A stretch of 64,000 bases of DNA from JACXVD01 sp020446665 (GCA_041396905.1 JAWKXQ010000007.1:39509-103508), one strand, 5' to 3'. Counted from the stretch's first letter, positions 7,826 to 19,441 are shown. Made by a program: numbers and translations. Notes: generated from the letters alone by a model not told the origin.

Positions 7826-8866
7826 ATGTCAATGCGGATCGAGACGATCATCAAAGCCCTTGCGGACCCGACGCGCCTGCGGATCATGCGCCTGCTTTCC
7901 ACTATGGAACTGGCGGTGGGCGAGCTTGCGCATGTGCTGGGGCAGAGCCAACCGCGCGTCTCTCGCCATATCGCCATATTGTGCGATGCCGGACTGGCGG
8001 AGCGTCGGCGCGAGGGCAGCTGGGTATTCCTGCGCCAGGCGATCAGCGAACATGGTGCGGTCTCGCTTGAACGCGAGGTGGCGCGGATGCTCGCCGCGGG
8101 CGAAAGTGATGATCCGGCTTTTGCTGAAATCTGTGCCGCTGATCGCCGTCATCTGGCGGAAATCCGCCAGTCACGTGAGCGCCATGCGGCCGATTATTTT
8201 GCCCGCCATGCTGCCGAATGGGACCGCTTGCGGGCGATGCTGGTGCCTGCGGAAGAGATCGAGGCCGCACTGGTGGATGCGCTGGGGCAGGGGGAGGCCG
8301 GTCCGGCGGGGCTGGGTCAGCTGCTCGATATTGGCACTGGCACCGGGCGGATTGCCGAATTGCTGGCCGGTGCTGCCGATCATGTGGTGGCGGTGGACAA
8401 GAGCCCGGAAATGCTGCGCCTTGCCCGGGCGCGCCTGCAGGCCTTGCCCGCGACCTCTGTGGAGCTGGTGCAGGGGGATTTTTCCGCCTTGCCGCTGCCG
8501 GATGCCAGCTTTGATACAGTGATCTTTCATCAGGTGCTGCATTATGCGCAGGAGCCGGCCTATGCGCTGGGTGAGGCAGCGCGCGTCTGCCGCGCGGGCG
8601 GGCGGATCGCGATTGTCGATCTGGCGACCCATAGCCGCGAGGAACTGCGGGATCGCCATGCCCATGCCAGACTCGGCTTCTCGGACGAGCAGGTGCAGGA
8701 CATGCTCACTGCCCATGGCTTCAAACCCACCGCCACCCGCACTCTGAGCGACGGCGAACTGCCAGTGAAAATCTGGACCGCCACCCGCATCGCCAATCCC
8801 GTGACTACGCTGCAGCCCAGCGCCCGACGCGCGGCTTCCTCCTCCTCCAAAGCCAGAGCAAACTGA
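7826..8866 (+). CDS. ArsR-family regulator fused to SAM-dependent methyltransferase
   Basis: A 346-residue two-domain protein. Residues ~1-90 are an ArsR winged helix (ALADPTRLRIMRLL, LGQSQPRVSRHIAIL) without an evident metal-binding cysteine set. Residues ~145-320 are a class I methyltransferase with the SAM-binding LDIGTGTGRIAELL and a VVAVDKSPEML acidic loop. Such fusions recur upstream of metF/metH in Alphaproteobacteria and probably sense SAM or SAH to set methionine-synthesis transcription. It is followed directly (ATG at 8867) by metF, so the gene heads the operon and is likely autorepressed at 7802-7821. Whether the methyltransferase is catalytic is unknown. Confidence 0.88.
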   Translation: MSMRIETIIKALADPTRLRIMRLLSTMELAVGELAHVLGQSQPRVSRHIAILCDAGLAERRREGSWVFLRQAISEHGAVSLEREVARMLAAGESDDPAFAEICAADRRHLAEIRQSRERHAADYFARHAAEWDRLRAMLVPAEEIEAALVDALGQGEAGPAGLGQLLDIGTGTGRIAELLAGAADHVVAVDKSPEMLRLARARLQALPATSVELVQGDFSALPLPDASFDTVIFHQVLHYAQEPAYALGEAARVCRAGGRIAIVDLATHSREELRDRHAHARLGFSDEQVQDMLTAHGFKPTATRTLSDGELPVKIWTATRIANPVTTLQPSARRAASSSSKARAN

Positions 8867-9808
8867 ATGACTCAACCACTCTATCCCCACCAATCGCTGC
8901 GCTTTGCCGATACGCCGCTGTTTGCCGGCCTGCCGGGCGACATCAATGTGTCGTTCGAATTCTTCCCGCCCAAGAGCGCGGAAGGCGAAGAAAAGGTGCT
9001 CGACGTCGTGCGCTCGGTCGCGCGGTTGCAGCCCGATTTCGTCTCGCTCACCTATGGCGCGGGCGGCTCGACCAAGGAACGCAGCTGGTCGCTGGCAGGG
9101 CGGATGAAAAGCGAAGTGGATGTGCCGGTCGCCGCGCATCTCACCTGTGTCGGTGCGAGCAAGGATGAAACGCATCGCGTGGCAGAGGAATTCTGGGAAG
9201 CCGGAATCCGCCACATCGTTGCCCTGCGCGGCGATGCAGGCGAACCGGGCAGTGCCTTTACCCCGCACCCCGATGGCTATGCCAATGCCGCTGAACTGGT
9301 GGAGGGCCTGAAAAAGCGCTTCCCCTTCGAGATTTCCGTCGCTGCCTATCCCGAGGTTCACCCCGATGCCGCCAGCCCGGAGGCCGATCTGGACAACCTC
9401 AAGCGCAAGCTGGACGCAGGCGCGGACCGCGCGATTACGCAATTCTTCTTCTCGTCGGATTGCTTCTTCCGTTTCCGCGACCGTGCTGCTGCGGCGGGGA
9501 TCGACAAGCCGATTGTTCCCGGCATCCTGCCGATCAGCAATCTTGCCCGCACCAAGAGCTTCGCCGCTGCCTGCGGGGCGGATTTGCCACAATGGATGGA
9601 AAGCCTGTTCGAAGGGCTGGATGATCACCCCGGCACGCGTGAACTGGTCGCGGCCACCGTCACCGCTGAATTCTGCCGCCGCCTTTATGCTGAGCGGGTG
9701 CGCGAATTCCACTTCTACACTCTCAACCGAGCGGAGCTGTCCTATGCCACCTGCCACATGCTCGGCCTGCGCCCTGGGAGCGCACGATCAATGGAGCAAA
9801 CCTCATGA
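8867..9808 (+). CDS. metF: Methylenetetrahydrofolate reductase
   Basis: A 313-residue flavoprotein with a TIM-barrel fold. The N-terminal FEFFPPKSAEGEE carries the catalytic Glu. VSLTYGAGGSTKERS, HLTCVG, ALRGDAGEPG and QFFF follow in the family order. It reduces 5,10-methylene-THF to 5-methyl-THF, the methyl donor for MetH encoded next. It overlaps the following methyltransferase by 4 bp (ATGA). Length matches the bacterial MetF norm. Confidence 0.96.
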   Translation: MTQPLYPHQSLRFADTPLFAGLPGDINVSFEFFPPKSAEGEEKVLDVVRSVARLQPDFVSLTYGAGGSTKERSWSLAGRMKSEVDVPVAAHLTCVGASKDETHRVAEEFWEAGIRHIVALRGDAGEPGSAFTPHPDGYANAAELVEGLKKRFPFEISVAAYPEVHPDAASPEADLDNLKRKLDAGADRAITQFFFSSDCFFRFRDRAAAAGIDKPIVPGILPISNLARTKSFAAACGADLPQWMESLFEGLDDHPGTRELVAATVTAEFCRRLYAERVREFHFYTLNRAELSYATCHMLGLRPGSARSMEQTS

Positions 9809-10851
9809 GCGCGCGCGAGAAATTCCTTGCTGAAGCTGGCAAACGCATCCTGATCTTTGACGGGGCCTTCGGCACACAGATCCAGAACCGCAAGCTGAGC
9901 GAAGAGGATTTCGCCGGTGCGCTGAATCTCGGGCACGATCAGAAGGGCAATAATGACATCCTCGCGCTGACCCGCCCGGATGTGATCGCCGATGTCACCC
10001 GCGCCTATTTCAAAGCCGGGTCAGACCTCGTTTCGACCAACACTTTCTCTGCCAACCGGATCAGCCAGGCCGATTATGGGGCAGAGGGGCTGGTGCGCGA
10101 CATCAATATCGCTGCTGCCCGCATCGCCCGCGAAGTGGCGGATGAATTCGCGACCAAGGACGGCCGCCCGCGCTTTGTCGCCGGAGCTATCGGCCCGACC
10201 AACAAGACGCTCAGCCTGTCGCCCGATGTGGAAGATCCCGGCTTTCGCGAGATCGACTTCGATTTCCTGGCCGAGGTCTATCGTGAACAAGCCGCGGCGC
10301 TGCTGGAGGGCGGGGCGGATTTCATCCTTGTCGAAACCATCTTCGACACGCTCAATGCCAAGGCGGCGGTGCATGCTGTGCTGTCATTGGCGACGGAGCT
10401 GGGCCGGGACATCCCGATCATGCTCTCCATGACGCTGACTGACCTGTCCGGCCGCAACCTGTCGGGCCATACGGTCGAAGCCTTCTGGTATTCGGTGCGC
10501 CATGCAAACCCGCTGACCGTGGGGCTCAATTGCTCCTTTGGCGCGGACCAGCTGCGCCCGCATATCCAGCTGCTCAGCCGGATCGCGGATTGCCCGATCC
10601 TGGCCTATCCCAATGCGGGCCTGCCGAATGAGCTGGGCGAATATGATGAAATGCCCGAAACAACCGCGCGCCATTTGCAGGACTGGGCACAGAACGGCAC
10701 TGTCAATGCGCTGGGCGGCTGTTGTGGTTCGACGCCAGACCATATCGCTGCGATTGCCAAAGCGGTTGCGGGCCTTGCTCCGCGCACCTTGCCGCACCCG
10801 CCCGTGGCGACCCGTCTGGCGGGTCTCGAACCGTTTACGATGGCGGCGTGA
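9805..10851 (+). CDS. metH: Methionine synthase, homocysteine-binding module (split MetH)
   Basis: A 348-residue homocysteine S-methyltransferase domain, equal to the first domain of full-length MetH. FDGAFGTQIQ opens it, ERVNTNTF-like DLVSTNTFSANRIS follows, and zinc ligands are expected at the cysteine of GLNCSFGA and the pair in GGCCGSTPDHI. It supplies the thiol substrate site while the pterin, cobalamin and reactivation domains are in the next gene. This split MetH arrangement is common in Alphaproteobacteria. Confidence 0.94.
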   Translation: MSAREKFLAEAGKRILIFDGAFGTQIQNRKLSEEDFAGALNLGHDQKGNNDILALTRPDVIADVTRAYFKAGSDLVSTNTFSANRISQADYGAEGLVRDINIAAARIAREVADEFATKDGRPRFVAGAIGPTNKTLSLSPDVEDPGFREIDFDFLAEVYREQAAALLEGGADFILVETIFDTLNAKAAVHAVLSLATELGRDIPIMLSMTLTDLSGRNLSGHTVEAFWYSVRHANPLTVGLNCSFGADQLRPHIQLLSRIADCPILAYPNAGLPNELGEYDEMPETTARHLQDWAQNGTVNALGGCCGSTPDHIAAIAKAVAGLAPRTLPHPPVATRLAGLEPFTMAA

Positions 10852-10866
10852 GCCAAGCACTAACAA

Positions 10867-10947
10867 CGTCATCCCAGCGAAAGCTGGGACCGCTCACGGC
10901 ACCCGCCGAGTTGACTGAAACAGATCCCAGCTTTCGCTGGGATGACG
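10867..10947. repeat. Perfect 23-bp inverted repeat between the metH halves
   Basis: CGTCATCCCAGCGAAAGCTGGGA (10867-10889, arm) is matched exactly by its reverse complement at 10925-10947, with a 35-nt loop. It lies between two genes that must be co-expressed and ends 10 nt before the ATG of the second. It may be a dispersed repeat folding in mRNA, possibly lowering downstream expression. Confidence 0.85.
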
Positions 10948-10957
10948 GATATTCTCC

Positions 10958-13560
<2,603 letters not shown>

Positions 13561-13585
<25 letters not shown>

Positions 13586-14377
13586 GCGCATTGCCGCCGG
13601 GGCGGCTGGTCTGGACCGGCGGTCTGGCCCTGCTGGTGGCCTATGCTGCGCTGTGGGTACTGGTCCCGTGGGATAAGGGCTTATTGCAGGATTTGTGGTT
13701 TCTGCCCGGTGTGGGCGTGATCGGCGCGATCATTGCCAACACGTCGGGCACTGGCGGCGGGGTGGTGTTCGTCCCGGCCTTCAACGCCTTGCGCGAACAT
13801 GGGGTGATGGCGCTCGACCCGCTCTGGATCGAAGGGGTTTCGATGGCCATACAGGCCTTCGGGATGACCATGGGCGGCCTGCGCTGGACCGATCGGCTGT
13901 TCCACCAGCCCGCTGTGCAGCCGGGGATCGCACGATGCGCAGGTGCGCCCGCGTGACTTCTTCGTCGTATCGGGCCGCGTCCTGCTCCTGTCCTTGCCTG
14001 CCATGCTGGTGAATCAACGTCTGGTAATGATGGATGCCCATCTGCTTCTGGCAATAGCCGGCGGGTTCGTGACGGCCTTGTTCTCCGTCGGGATCGGCGA
14101 ACTGGTCGGGCTCTATCTGTTCATTCGGCACTATCCCGTTCTGCTATGCCCCGGCACTGCCTGCGTCATTTCCTCTGTCAGCATGATCCTGGGCAGTATC
14201 TGGCATGTCGGGGCAGGGACGGTTCAGTGGGAAGTCGTGTTGCTGGCGGCGCCAGCCGCTGTGCTGGGTGGCTTTCTGGCGCGCCCGATTGCGCTGGGCT
14301 CGCGCAGGCTCAAGACGCTGGTTGGCGGCTGGATAGTTCTTTCGGCCCTTGATCTCGTCTGGATCAATGCAGGATGA
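13561..14377 (+). pseudogene. TSUP (TauE/SafE) sulfite/anion permease, frameshifted
   Basis: Two adjoining frames together make one TSUP-family permease. Frame one (GTG 13561 to stop 13956) gives the first helices with GVIGAIIANTSGTGGGVVFVPAF. Frame two, open from about 13931, continues QVRPRDFFVVSGRVLLLSLPAM through TALFSVGIGELVGLYLF to the stop at 14377. The break is near 13927-13933, where one extra base would account for it. The start lies inside the metH end. It is either a real inactivating frameshift or a sequencing error; both parts look otherwise conserved. TSUP proteins move sulfite, sulfonates or other anions. Confidence 0.75.
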
Positions 14378-14390
14378 GCATGTGAATTGG

Positions 14391-14404
14391 TTCGTATATA
14401 CGAA
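14391..14404. promoter_or_regulatory. Perfect 14-bp palindrome TTCGTATATACGAA
   Basis: A self-complementary AT-rich 14-mer lies 14 nt after the TSUP stop and ~190 nt upstream of the glycine riboswitch. It looks like a dimeric-regulator operator. The regulator is unknown. Confidence 0.4.
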
Positions 14405-14577
14405 TATTTCAGCAGGCTGGCGTTTGCGTGGGAATAACGGGTTAAGTCAGGATTTGCGGGTTTTTCTATCCACATTTTCAAAGCCTGCCTCCCGCATTTT
14501 GTTCACATATACGATTGACCTTTGCGCCGAATCGAGCGAATTTAGTGCTGTCGCCGGGTTCTTCGGAATTCGGCCCC

Positions 14578-14776
14578 GTCGAGGGAGAGTCCCTGTGCTC
14601 GCGAAGGGCACAGGGCGCCGAAGGAGCAACCGCCCCGGAAACTCTCAGGCAGCGAGGACCGCGGCGGGGGATCGACACTCTGGAAAGCGTTTCGGCGAAA
14701 GTCGGAACCACCGAAGGAGAAAGCCGGGTATTCGACCCACCTGGCCAAGCTCTCAGGTATCCCGACAGAGGGGGCG
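14578..14776 (+). promoter_or_regulatory. Tandem glycine riboswitch (gcvT element)
   Basis: Two aptamers are recognisable. The first holds GGGAGAGTCCC, CGCCGAAGGAGCAACCGCCC and AACTCTCAGGCA then GGACCG. The second (from ~14676) holds ACACTCTGGA, CACCGAAGGAGAAAGCCGGG and GCTCTCAGGTATCCCGACAG then AGGGGG. These are the conserved core strings of both glycine aptamers, directly upstream of gcvT. Glycine binding normally turns on expression of the cleavage operon. Confidence 0.95.
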
Positions 14777-14815
14777 GCGGTGAAGGTGTTCGACCCCTCC
14801 GAGCACTGCCGCCCC
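14771..14815 (+). promoter_or_regulatory. Candidate expression-platform hairpin of the glycine riboswitch
   Basis: GGGGCGGCGGTG (14771-14782) pairs with CACTGCCGCCCC (14804-14815) in a 12-bp stem with one G-U pair. The 5' arm overlaps the end of aptamer 2 and the stem ends 5 nt before the GGAG of gcvT. No T-run follows, so control of translation initiation is more likely than termination. Confidence 0.55.
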
Positions 14816-14832
14816 GAGTCGGAGAAATGCTG

Positions 14833-15969
14833 GTGAGCGAAGCGATTACCCGGGACGAAGTGGAAGAGCGTGCGCCTGAGCCTCTGGTGCTCGACGCATG
14901 GCATCGCGCACATGGCGCGCGGATGGTGCCCTTTGCCGGGTATGAAATGCCGATCCAGTATGAAGGGATCGTGGCTGAACATAACTGGACGCGCAGCAGC
15001 GCTAGCCTGTTCGATGTCAGCCATATGGGCCAGCTGTCCGTCTCCGGCGACAGCGCGGCGCAAGCGCTGGAGGCCTTGCTGCCCGGCGATATGGCCGGGT
15101 TGAGCGAAGGGCAGATGCGCTATTCCATGCTGTTGGATGAGCAGGGCGGAATTCTTGACGATCTGATCGTCACCCATGCCGGATCGCATCTCGCCCTGGT
15201 GGTGAATGGCGCGATGAAATGGGACGATATTGCCCATTTGCGCGAATATCTGCCCGATGACATCACGCTGACTCATCATGACGAACAGGCGCTGTTTGCG
15301 CTGCAAGGCCCGCTGGCTGCCGATGCGCTGGCGGCGATTGTGCCGGGCGTGACGGAGCTGACTTTCATGACGGCGGGCCTGTTTGACTGGCAGGGCGTGC
15401 CGCTGTGGATCAGCCGTTCAGGTTATACGGGTGAGGACGGGTTCGAGATTTCCGTCCCTGCGGAGCTGGCGGAAAAGCTGGCCAATGCGCTGCTGGCAGA
15501 CGAGCGGGTAAAACCGGCCGGGCTGGGCGCGCGGGACTCGCTCCGGCTGGAGGCTGGCCTGCCGCTCTATGGCCATGACCTGACCGACCAGACCGATCCC
15601 GTATCTGCCGGGCTGCTCTTTGCCTTGAGCAAGAACCGGCGCGAATGTGGCGGCTGGATGGGGCATGATGCGGTGGCGCAAGTGCTCGCCAACGGCCCCG
15701 CCAGCAAACGTGTTGGCCTGTCGCTCGAAGGGCGCATGCCTGCCCGCGAAGGGGCGGAGGTGTTTGCCGGTGACGCAAAGGTCGGCACGCTCACCAGCGG
15801 CGGCTTTTCGCCCACGCTCGGCCATCCGATTGCCATGGCCTATGTCAGCGCTGCCCATGCCGCGCCTGATACACCGCTCGAAATCGAAGTCCGGGGCAAG
15901 CGCCTGCCTGCAAAGGTGGTGAAAATGCCCTTCGTCCCCCACCGCTATCACCGCAAGGGAGCTGCCTGA
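14833..15969 (+). CDS. gcvT: Glycine cleavage system T protein (aminomethyltransferase)
   Basis: A 378-residue GcvT. HRAHGARMVPFAGYEMPIQY, SLFDVSHMGQ, the folate-site SRSGYTGEDGFEI and LGARDSLRLEAGLPLYGHD are in the normal order. It takes the aminomethyl group from lipoyl-GcvH to make methylene-THF and ammonia. The frame is open back through the riboswitch. I chose GTG at 14833 because GGAG (14821-14824) is 8 nt away, whereas ATG 14827 would be only 2 nt away. Downstream gcvH begins in the overlapping TGATG. Confidence 0.95.
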   Translation: MSEAITRDEVEERAPEPLVLDAWHRAHGARMVPFAGYEMPIQYEGIVAEHNWTRSSASLFDVSHMGQLSVSGDSAAQALEALLPGDMAGLSEGQMRYSMLLDEQGGILDDLIVTHAGSHLALVVNGAMKWDDIAHLREYLPDDITLTHHDEQALFALQGPLAADALAAIVPGVTELTFMTAGLFDWQGVPLWISRSGYTGEDGFEISVPAELAEKLANALLADERVKPAGLGARDSLRLEAGLPLYGHDLTDQTDPVSAGLLFALSKNRRECGGWMGHDAVAQVLANGPASKRVGLSLEGRMPAREGAEVFAGDAKVGTLTSGGFSPTLGHPIAMAYVSAAHAAPDTPLEIEVRGKRLPAKVVKMPFVPHRYHRKGAA

Positions 15970-16340
15970 TGGCCCGCCTTTATACTGAAGACCACGAATG
16001 GATTGAACTGGATGGCGAAGTCGCGACAGTCGGCATCACCAATTACGCGCAGGAACAGCTGGGCGATATCGTCTTCGTCGAAGTGCCCGATACCGGCGCG
16101 GAGCTGACCAAGGGCGGCGATGCCGCCGTGGTGGAAAGCGTGAAGGCGGCAAGCGATGTCTATTCGCCTGTTTCCGGCACTGTGACCGAAGGGAACAGCG
16201 CGCTGGAGGAAGACCCCGCGCTGGTCAATTCCGACCCGGAAGGCGAAGGCTGGTTCTTCAAGCTCACCGTGTCCGACACAGGCGAGCTGGACGGGCTGAT
16301 GGATGCCGCTGCTTACAAGGCGTTTGTGGACGGGCTCTAA
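15969..16340 (+). CDS. gcvH: Glycine cleavage system H protein (lipoyl carrier)
   Basis: A 123-residue GcvH of normal length. The lipoylated lysine is in VVESVKAASDVYSPVSG. N-terminal YTEDHEWIELDG and C-terminal GWFFKLTV match the family. It shuttles the aminomethyl and reducing equivalents between P, T and L proteins. The start overlaps the gcvT stop (TGATG). Confidence 0.97.
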   Translation: MARLYTEDHEWIELDGEVATVGITNYAQEQLGDIVFVEVPDTGAELTKGGDAAVVESVKAASDVYSPVSGTVTEGNSALEEDPALVNSDPEGEGWFFKLTVSDTGELDGLMDAAAYKAFVDGL

Positions 16341-16348
16341 CCTATAAG

Positions 16349-16491
16349 CCCCCTCTTCTTCAGAGGAGGGGGTTGGGGGTGGTGGCGAGCCCGGACAACG
16401 GCCGGGAGAGCACCGCAAGCACCACCCCACTGCGACTGGGCTCCGCTTCGCGTCACCAAGTCTCGTTGCCCCTCCTCTGAAGAAGAGGGGG
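16349..16491. repeat. Perfect 23-bp inverted repeat between gcvH and gcvPA
   Basis: CCCCCTCTTCTTCAGAGGAGGGG (16349-16371) is exactly complemented by 16469-16491, enclosing ~97 nt with further partial complementarity. It lies inside an operon that must read through, ending 16 nt before the gcvPA ATG. It is probably a dispersed intergenic palindrome and could lower or tune gcvP expression. Confidence 0.85.
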
Positions 16492-16507
16492 AGAAAGTGG
16501 AAAAGCA

Positions 16508-17869
16508 ATGCGTTACCTTCCCCTGACCGATGCCGACCGGGCGCAGATGCTCGGCGTGATCGGAGCAAATTCGATCGATGATCTGTTTGTCGATGTGCCC
16601 GCAGAAGCGCGGCTTTCCGGCCCGATAGAAGGCTTGTCCAATCACGCCAGCGAAATGGCGGTGGAACGGCACATGGCCAAGCTTGCCGGGCAGAATATGG
16701 TTGCCGGGCAAGTGCCCTTCTTCCTCGGCGCGGGGGCTTATCGCCACCATGTCCCGGCTTCGGTCGATCATCTGATCCAGCGCGGGGAGTTTCTCACCGC
16801 CTACACGCCCTATCAGCCGGAAATCGCGCAGGGCACGCTGCAGATGCTGTTCGAATTCCAGACGCAGGTTGCGCGGCTGCTGGGCTGTGCGGTGGCCAAT
16901 GCCAGCATGTATGATGGCTCCACCGCGTGCTGGGAAGCGATTGCCATGGCCGGGCGCGTGACAAAGCGCAGCCGCGCCTTGCTCGCTTGCGGGCTGCATC
17001 CGCATTATGTCGAAGTCGCAAAGACCATGGCGAAATTCACGGGTGACACCATCGCCAGCGGCACGCCGGACCTTACAGCCTCCTGCGGCGAGGACGAGCT
17101 GATCGCTGAGATTACCGACGAAACCAGCTGCGTGGTGGTGCAATATCCCGATATTCTCGGGCGCATTCCTGACCTCTCGAGGATCGCTGATGCTGCCCAT
17201 GCCAAGGGCGCGCTGCTGGTCGCAGTGGTGACAGAGCCTGTGGCGCTGGGCGCGATCCAATCCCCCGGCGAACTGGGCGCGGATATTGTCGTGGGCGAGG
17301 GGCAATCGCTGGGCGTAGGCCTGCAGTTCGGCGGCCCCTATCTCGGCCTGTTTGCCGTGCGCGACCCCAAGCATGTGCGCCAGATGCCGGGCCGGCTGTG
17401 CGGGGAAACCGTGGACGCAGAGGGCAAGCGGGGCTTCGTGCTGACGCTGTCCACCCGCGAGCAGCATATCCGGCGTGAGAAAGCGACCAGCAATATCTGC
17501 ACCAATAGCGGGCTGTGTGCGCTGGCTTTCAGCATTCACATGACCCTGCTGGGCGAGAAGGGCCTGCGGCAGATGGCGATGGAGAACCACCGGCTGGCCT
17601 GCCATGCGGCGGACCGTCTGGCCGCGGTGCCGGGGGTGGCGCTGGTCAATGACAGCTTCTTCAATGAATTCACGCTCACTTTGCCGCGCGATGCGCGCAG
17701 CGTGGTGCATGACCTGGCGGCGCGCGACGTGCTGGCCGGGGTCTCGCTCGGGCGGCTCTATCCCGGCGCTGCCGAACTTTCCGGCGGCCTGGTTGTCGCA
17801 GTGACGGAAACCACCAGCGAGGAGGATATCGAAAACTTCGCCGCTGCCCTGCAGGAGGTGCTGGCATGA
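16508..17869 (+). CDS. gcvPA: Glycine dehydrogenase (decarboxylating) subunit 1
   Basis: A 453-residue N-terminal half of the glycine decarboxylase P protein. It opens RYLPLTDADRAQML. FFLGAGAYRHHVPASVDH, FLTAYTPYQPEIAQGTLQ, ANASMYDGSTA and the later TSNICTNSGLCAL are conserved landmarks. Together with gcvPB it forms the PLP enzyme that decarboxylates glycine onto lipoyl-GcvH. The PLP lysine is in the other subunit. It overlaps gcvPB by 4 bp. Confidence 0.96.
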   Translation: MRYLPLTDADRAQMLGVIGANSIDDLFVDVPAEARLSGPIEGLSNHASEMAVERHMAKLAGQNMVAGQVPFFLGAGAYRHHVPASVDHLIQRGEFLTAYTPYQPEIAQGTLQMLFEFQTQVARLLGCAVANASMYDGSTACWEAIAMAGRVTKRSRALLACGLHPHYVEVAKTMAKFTGDTIASGTPDLTASCGEDELIAEITDETSCVVVQYPDILGRIPDLSRIADAAHAKGALLVAVVTEPVALGAIQSPGELGADIVVGEGQSLGVGLQFGGPYLGLFAVRDPKHVRQMPGRLCGETVDAEGKRGFVLTLSTREQHIRREKATSNICTNSGLCALAFSIHMTLLGEKGLRQMAMENHRLACHAADRLAAVPGVALVNDSFFNEFTLTLPRDARSVVHDLAARDVLAGVSLGRLYPGAAELSGGLVVAVTETTSEEDIENFAAALQEVLA

Positions 17870-19425
17870 ACGCGCCCAACAAGAGCGGATGGAAGCCTGA
17901 AATGGACGCTGCCCTGCCGGATGCCGCTGCGCCGACCCATACCGGCAACCGCGCGCTGATGCTGGAAGAGAAGCTGATCTTCGAAATCGGCAGCAGCGAT
18001 ACGACCGGGGTGGATCTGCCCGTAGCTAAAGGCGGCACAAACCGCCTCGGCGGGATGGAGCGCAGCGCGCCCATCGGCCTGCCGGGCCTGTCAGAGCCGG
18101 AGGCAGTGCGCCATTACACCCGCCTCAGCCGCCAGAATTATGCCATCGATCTGGGCCTGTTCCCGCTCGGCAGCTGTACGATGAAGCATAATCCGCGGCT
18201 CAACGAGAAAGTCGCGCGCATGCCCGGCTTTGCCGATGTCCACCCGTTGCAGCCGCAGGAAACAGTGCGCGGCGCGCTGGGCGTGATCAATGAGCTGGCA
18301 CAATGGCTGATTGACCTGACCGGCATGCACGGCGTGGCCATGAGCCCCAAGGCCGGGGCGCATGGTGAGCTGTGCGGCATTCTGTGCATCCGTGCCGCGC
18401 TGGATGCGCGGGGCGATCCGCGCGAAGTGATCCTCGTGCCGGAAAGCGCACACGGCACCAATCCCGCCACCGCCGCCTTTGCCGGATACCGGGTGGAGAA
18501 TATCCCCGCCACGGCCGAAGGGCGGGTGGATCTGGCCGCGCTGAAGGCCCGCCTCGGCCCGGATGTCGCCGGGGTGATGATCACCAATCCGAATACTTGC
18601 GGCCTGTTCGAGCGTGACATGAAGGCGATATCCGACGCGGTTCATGCCGCGGGCGGCTATGTCTATTGCGATGGGGCCAATTTCAACGCCATCGTCGGGC
18701 GTGTGCGCCCCGGCGATCTGGGCGTGGATGCGATGCATATCAATCTGCACAAGACCTTCTCCACTCCGCATGGCGGGGGTGGGCCGGGTTCTGGGCCGGT
18801 GGTTCTCAGCGAAGCGCTCAGCCCCTTTGGTCCGCTCCCTTTCACGGCGCGCACCGAAGATGGCGTGGTTCATCTGGTGGAGGAAGAAGGCGCGGAGGAA
18901 TTTGGCCATACGCAGGGCTTTGGCCGGATGACCGCCTTCCACGGGCAGATGGGCATGTTCACCCGGGCGCTGGCCTATATCCTCAGCCATGGCGCCGATG
19001 GCTTGCGGCAGGTGGCGGAAGACGCGGTGCTCAACGCCAATTACGTGCTGCGCAGCTGTGAAGACCTGCTCCATGCGCCCTATGCGGCGAGCGGGCCCTG
19101 CATGCATGAGGCCTTGTTTGGCGATGAAGGCTTTGCCGATGGCTTCACCACGCTCGATCTGGCCAAGGCGCTGATCGATGAAGGCTATCACCCGATGACC
19201 ATGTATTTTCCGCTGGTTGTGCATGGGGCGATGCTGGTCGAGCCGACCGAGACGGAAAGCAAGGCCGCGCTGGACCAGTTCATCGGTGCCTTGCGCAGCG
19301 TGGCAGAGCGTGCGCGGGCCGGCGATCCGGCGCTGAAGCAGGCCCCGATCCACGCCCCCCGCCGCCGCCTCGACGAAACCCTCGCCGCGCGCAAGCCGGT
19401 GCTGGCGTGGAGCGAGGGGGAGTAG
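17866..19425 (+). CDS. gcvPB: Glycine dehydrogenase (decarboxylating) subunit 2
   Basis: A 519-residue C-terminal half of the P protein. It has LGSCTMKHNPRLNE, VPESAHGTNPA, MITNPNTCGLFE, the DGANFNAIVG region and the PLP-lysine motif NLHKTFSTPHGGGGPGSGP. The acceptor for released aminomethyl groups is GcvH encoded upstream. ATGA overlap with gcvPA ensures equal subunit synthesis. Confidence 0.97.
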   Translation: MNAPNKSGWKPEMDAALPDAAAPTHTGNRALMLEEKLIFEIGSSDTTGVDLPVAKGGTNRLGGMERSAPIGLPGLSEPEAVRHYTRLSRQNYAIDLGLFPLGSCTMKHNPRLNEKVARMPGFADVHPLQPQETVRGALGVINELAQWLIDLTGMHGVAMSPKAGAHGELCGILCIRAALDARGDPREVILVPESAHGTNPATAAFAGYRVENIPATAEGRVDLAALKARLGPDVAGVMITNPNTCGLFERDMKAISDAVHAAGGYVYCDGANFNAIVGRVRPGDLGVDAMHINLHKTFSTPHGGGGPGSGPVVLSEALSPFGPLPFTARTEDGVVHLVEEEGAEEFGHTQGFGRMTAFHGQMGMFTRALAYILSHGADGLRQVAEDAVLNANYVLRSCEDLLHAPYAASGPCMHEALFGDEGFADGFTTLDLAKALIDEGYHPMTMYFPLVVHGAMLVEPTETESKAALDQFIGALRSVAERARAGDPALKQAPIHAPRRRLDETLAARKPVLAWSEGE

Positions 19426-19441
19426 GCCTGCCCTTGCAATT

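Noticed and set aside
14515..14826. N-terminal extension of gcvT through the riboswitch
   Set aside because: The sequence is the glycine riboswitch; GTG 14833 with ideal Shine-Dalgarno spacing gives the normal GcvT length.
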